In this document: positions 61,309 through 64,000 of the stretch, in pieces | How positions within the stretch are numbered: the stretch's first letter is position 1 | Layout: each line of letters begins with the position of its first letter | NCBI GenBank assembly: GCA_964632865.1 | Contig: CAZWDH010000001.1 | Coordinates: forward strand, 1 to 64,000 | Reading direction: 5' to 3' | Source of the DNA: JAHDWY01 sp964632865 | GTDB lineage: Bacteria > Hydrogenedentota > Hydrogenedentia > Hydrogenedentales > SLHB01 | DNA length: 64,000 bases | The notes under the pieces: generated by a model | Told to the model about the DNA's origin: nothing | What the model saw: only the letters and a program-made list of their open reading frames with translations | Databases searched by the model: none | Program-made: the position numbers and the translations under genes

Positions 61309-64000
61309 TTATCGCGGTCCGCTGAGCCGGGCCGTCAGTTCGCGTACCTCTACCTCGTTGAGAACGCCGTTATCCTCCCAATCTGCGCGGCTACAAGCCG
61401 GTTCCAATTCTCCGCCGGACAGGCCGAAGCAGTTCTGAAACGCGGCCACGTCGGCGAGGTCTTTGTCCCCGTCGTCGTCGAAGTCGGCGAAGATATCCGG
61501 AAAGGCGTAGATGCGCTGGTCGTAGTCACCGGTGACAATCCCCTCCGACTCGACGAAATCCTGCGACTGAATGAACGCCGTCGGGTCATCCGGCGAAAAG
61601 CCGCCGCGGAAGTGAACTTCCAGCCGTCCGCCGAGGCTCGTTTGACCGGTGATGTGCAACACGTCGAACTCGCCGGGATTCGGGCCGTGATGCTCAAGGA
61701 TCAGCACCCCGCCGGGCAACAGTTCCAGGTCGCCGTCGATGTTAAGCGTTCTCAGCCCGCCCGGAGCGGCGACCGTAGATTGGGTTGCCCCCTGCAATCG
61801 CGACGGAGTCGATACGGAAATATTCGGACTGAGAGTGCCTTGGTTCACCAAGCCAAAAAACCCCACAGCAAGAGTGCCCGTGCCGGCGATCACGCCGTTG
61901 GGGGTGATGTACGTCCCGTCGGTCGCAACCAGGGCGTCGTTTTGCATATCCAACTGGCCGCTGCCGCCCCCGACTTGGCCCACCTGCAAGATTTCCAGGG
62001 CGCGCACAAATCCACCGTCCACGGTGAGCGAACCGGTTCCGTTCGTGCCGGCCTGCCCCCCAATCTCGATGTTGCGGCAGCGTAGCAGGCCGCCTTCGTC
62101 AAGGGACACGCCGCCATCAAACTCGCGACCAATGGCGCACAGACCGGCCTGCGGATCCACCACCTCCAAGAAAGTCGGATTCGAAGTAACCGCAGTGCCC
62201 CACAAGATCGCCGCGCCGACGCCCTCCTTGCCGATGATCAAATCGCCGTCGATGTCGCCCTTGGCCGCGTTCCAAAAGGCCAAGAGGTTGGCGCTGCCCG
62301 CGCCGCCGACGAACACGCTGCCCAGCACGTCCAGGTCTGAGGGGTCTCCGTTTGAATGGCGACCGTCGATGCGGAGTTCGCCATTCTTGATTTGAACGTT
62401 TTGGCTGACATACAGGTCGCCGCCATTCAGCACCTCTATGTAGCCAAAGCCGGTCTGCCCAATGGTCAAATTGCCCAAGAGCGCCCACAGGGATGCCTGA
62501 CTAGTGCCCGCGCCGACGCCTTCAATCGTCACGTTCGAGTCTCCGCTGATGATGCCGAAGCTAACGAACGCATCGTTCGAGTTCACGCGCCCGCCGCTCT
62601 CGATGGTCAGGGTGCCGAGGGCGCCATAGCCCACGGCAATGTTGCCGGTGTCCCATAGCGAACCATCTCCGCCCACTACCGCTGTGCCGGGTGCCGTTGG
62701 CAGCAAGCCGCCCAGACGCGCCTCGGCGCTGGTCAGATGACCGCCATTGGCCACAAACAGGTCGCCCGCCCCTTCGTCGCCGATAGACAGCCGCCCCGTG
62801 CCGTTCAGACTGGTGCCGCTGTTGAACACCTGCAAATGGGCGATGGATGGATTTGTGGGTGGATCCCCGCCGATGATGGCGTGGATCATATTCCCCGCAC
62901 CCGAAGTGATCTTGACCGTCCCCCCATCGTTGACGGTCAGCGCCGGTTCCGTCACCGAATCGTCCAGTAGATTCAAAGACAAATTGACGAAATCGACCGT
63001 GTTGGTGCCGGATATGATTGCTCGACGCACCGGAAAGGTGGCCGCCGGCGTGGCTGCGGTGAATGCGGCGCTGGCATCTACCGTGTATTGCCCACTCAGG
63101 GCAAAGACGACGGTATCGCCATCGCCGGGGTCGCCCTGCGGGTCCCAGTTCGTAGTCACGTGCCACGAGCCGCCGCTCGCGTTAATCCAGCGATACGCCT
63201 GTGGCTTGAGCAGGAAGGCACGACCCTGGCCGTTGAAATTCCCCTCACCGACGATCTGGCCCTTGCTATTGATGGCGTGCGCTTTAGTCAATTCCCAACC
63301 TGAACCCGGCGGGATCAAGTTGTTGAGGTCCTGCATCTGGCCGTTCTCCCACAGGAAGGCGCGAAGCCGACCGGCGGGAGTGAGGATGTACGAGTGGCCG
63401 ACTACCTGGCCCTGGTCGTTGATGTCCAATGCAACGTTGAATATCTGCCCTCCCAGGGTGCCCAGGTCTTGCATGCCGCCGTTCTGCCACAAGAAGGGGC
63501 GTTGTGTGTCACCATTTATAAACGATTCTCCCACCACCTGGACGGCATTGTTAATCGCATACGCCTGACTGTTCGGACCTCCCAGGGTGCCCAGGTCTTG
63601 CATCGATCCACCCTGCCACAGGAAGGCATAGAATGGCTCACGATGAACGCGCTCGGAATGGCCGACTACTTGGCCAGCGTCGTTGATGTCGGTAGCTAGG
63701 CTACTGTTCCCTCCCAGGGTGCCCAGGTCCTGCATCGAGCCGTTCTGCCACAAGAAGGCGCGCATCTGCTGTGTGCTGTTGAGTGACCAACCCGCTACTT
63801 GCCCGGAACTATTTACCCCATATGCCTCGCCGCTATTACCGCCGAACGTGCCCAGGTCTTGCATGTCGCCGTTCTGCCACAAGAAGGGGCGTCCCCCTCC
63901 GCTGCTGGTAAGTGCCATCCCAACAATTTGGCCGGCATCGTTGATATCGTTTGCCCGACTCATTTGCCCACCCAGCGTTCCCAGGTCGGTCATCACCCCG
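61309..64000 (-). CDS. secreted HAF-repeat and beta-helix protein with dockerin-like end, 5' end outside the window
   Basis: At least 895 aa; the start lies beyond 64000. The visible N-terminal 250 residues are six HAF repeats (FLWQNGDMQDLGTFGGN, then a DINDAGQVVGH element each), then a linker of RWINASGGSWHVTTNWDPQG type that starts the glycine-rich beta-helix repeats, then the same C-terminal module as copies 1 and 2 (GEFDVLHITGQTSLGGRLEV; DFDDDGDKDLADVAAFQNCF). HAF repeats are found in extracellular proteins of unknown role. It combines two passenger types on one conserved anchor. Confidence 0.75.
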   Translation of the reverse strand, partial: GVMTDLGTLGGQMSRANDINDAGQIVGMALTSSGGGRPFLWQNGDMQDLGTFGGNSGEAYGVNSSGQVAGWSLNSTQQMRAFLWQNGSMQDLGTLGGNSSLATDINDAGQVVGHSERVHREPFYAFLWQGGSMQDLGTLGGPNSQAYAINNAVQVVGESFINGDTQRPFLWQNGGMQDLGTLGGQIFNVALDINDQGQVVGHSYILTPAGRLRAFLWENGQMQDLNNLIPPGSGWELTKAHAINSKGQIVGEGNFNGQGRAFLLKPQAYRWINASGGSWHVTTNWDPQGDPGDGDTVVFALSGQYTVDASAAFTAATPAATFPVRRAIISGTNTVDFVNLSLNLLDDSVTEPALTVNDGGTVKITSGAGNMIHAIIGGDPPTNPSIAHLQVFNSGTSLNGTGRLSIGDEGAGDLFVANGGHLTSAEARLGGLLPTAPGTAVVGGDGSLWDTGNIAVGYGALGTLTIESGGRVNSNDAFVSFGIISGDSNVTIEGVGAGTSQASLWALLGNLTIGQTGFGYIEVLNGGDLYVSQNVQIKNGELRIDGRHSNGDPSDLDVLGSVFVGGAGSANLLAFWNAAKGDIDGDLIIGKEGVGAAILWGTAVTSNPTFLEVVDPQAGLCAIGREFDGGVSLDEGGLLRCRNIEIGGQAGTNGTGSLTVDGGFVRALEILQVGQVGGGSGQLDMQNDALVATDGTYITPNGVIAGTGTLAVGFFGLVNQGTLSPNISVSTPSRLQGATQSTVAAPGGLRTLNIDGDLELLPGGVLILEHHGPNPGEFDVLHITGQTSLGGRLEVHFRGGFSPDDPTAFIQSQDFVESEGIVTGDYDQRIYAFPDIFADFDDDGDKDLADVAAFQNCFGLSGGELEPACSRADWEDNGVLNEVEVRELTARLSGPR
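63310..63990 (-). repeat. tandem HAF-repeat DNA, units near 130 nt
   Basis: The string CCCAGGGTGCCCAGGTC or a close variant recurs near 63450, 63580, 63712, 63840 and 63970, each encoding QDLGTLGG. Spacing of 127-133 nt shows that units are gained and lost as whole copies. Confidence 0.7.

Noticed and set aside
55799..62085. Long plus-strand frames antisense to the secreted repeat genes
   Set aside because: They mirror the regular glycine codons of the real genes (Pro/Thr/Ser-rich products) and have no start signals.
1..64000. tRNA, rRNA and CRISPR arrays
   Set aside because: I scanned for tRNA arms, rRNA signatures and regularly spaced short repeats and saw none; the only tandem repeat is the coding HAF array.

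Overview
The window is GC-rich, densely coded bacterial DNA. The best clue to the host is the last 8.5 kb: three large secreted proteins that all end in the same degenerate dockerin/EF-hand module (a D-x-D-x-D-G-D-x-D core, then an ENDG or EDNG loop) behind passenger domains made of short glycine-rich repeats. That architecture is typical of Planctomycetota (Phycisphaerae-like lineages). There is no rRNA or tRNA gene, so this placement is an inference.

Layout. (1) 0-3.6 kb: two small lipoproteins, a four-helix membrane protein, a cupin and an unknown protein. (2) 3.7-6.1 kb: about 1.3 kb without a credible ORF but full of strong stems, followed by a 69-aa protein and a 214-aa basic protein. 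I read this as one unit, a large structured RNA with two dedicated proteins, and it is the best candidate here for an undescribed system. (3) 6.1-19.4 kb: accessory DNA. A PstI/BsuBI-type restriction-modification pair, a dead integrase remnant, an HNH protein, a tyrosine recombinase, ParB, a DUF932-like protein, a small DNA-binding partner and ParA, a Rep-like protein and an excisionase-like protein suggest an integrated plasmid or similar element.

(4) 19.7-55.5 kb: a long stress and anoxia island. It holds an operon of zinc alcohol dehydrogenase, VIT1/CCC1 transporter and Ca-type P-ATPase; a universal stress protein; glutamate dehydrogenase and a duplicated Cys-cluster protein; a sigma-54 response regulator with its histidine kinase; two Rnk/GreA-like regulators, a NhaR-like LysR regulator and a ribosome hibernation factor; a membrane-anchored protease; an RND efflux pair; a K+/H+ antiporter with RCK, CBS and EIIA domains; a TRIC-type channel, an FMN reductase and a copper P-ATPase. 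It is followed by a nitric-oxide module: Crp/Fnr regulator, glutamine amidotransferase-like protein, cytochrome b561, DUF1858 protein, quinol NO reductase, a methyltransferase fused in frame to a RIC (ScdA/YtfE) iron-centre repair protein, a flavin split-barrel protein and a DUF488 protein. Together these genes suit survival of oxygen loss, NO, metal and ion stress with translation shut down, comparable in logic to DosR-type dormancy regulons.

(5) 55.5-64 kb: the three secreted repeat proteins, all on the minus strand, the last cut by the window edge.

The island also carries rearrangement scars. The 5' end of the histidine kinase and the 5' end of the antiporter are duplicated next to each other at 34.6-34.9 kb, and the antiporter start runs in frame into the protease gene.
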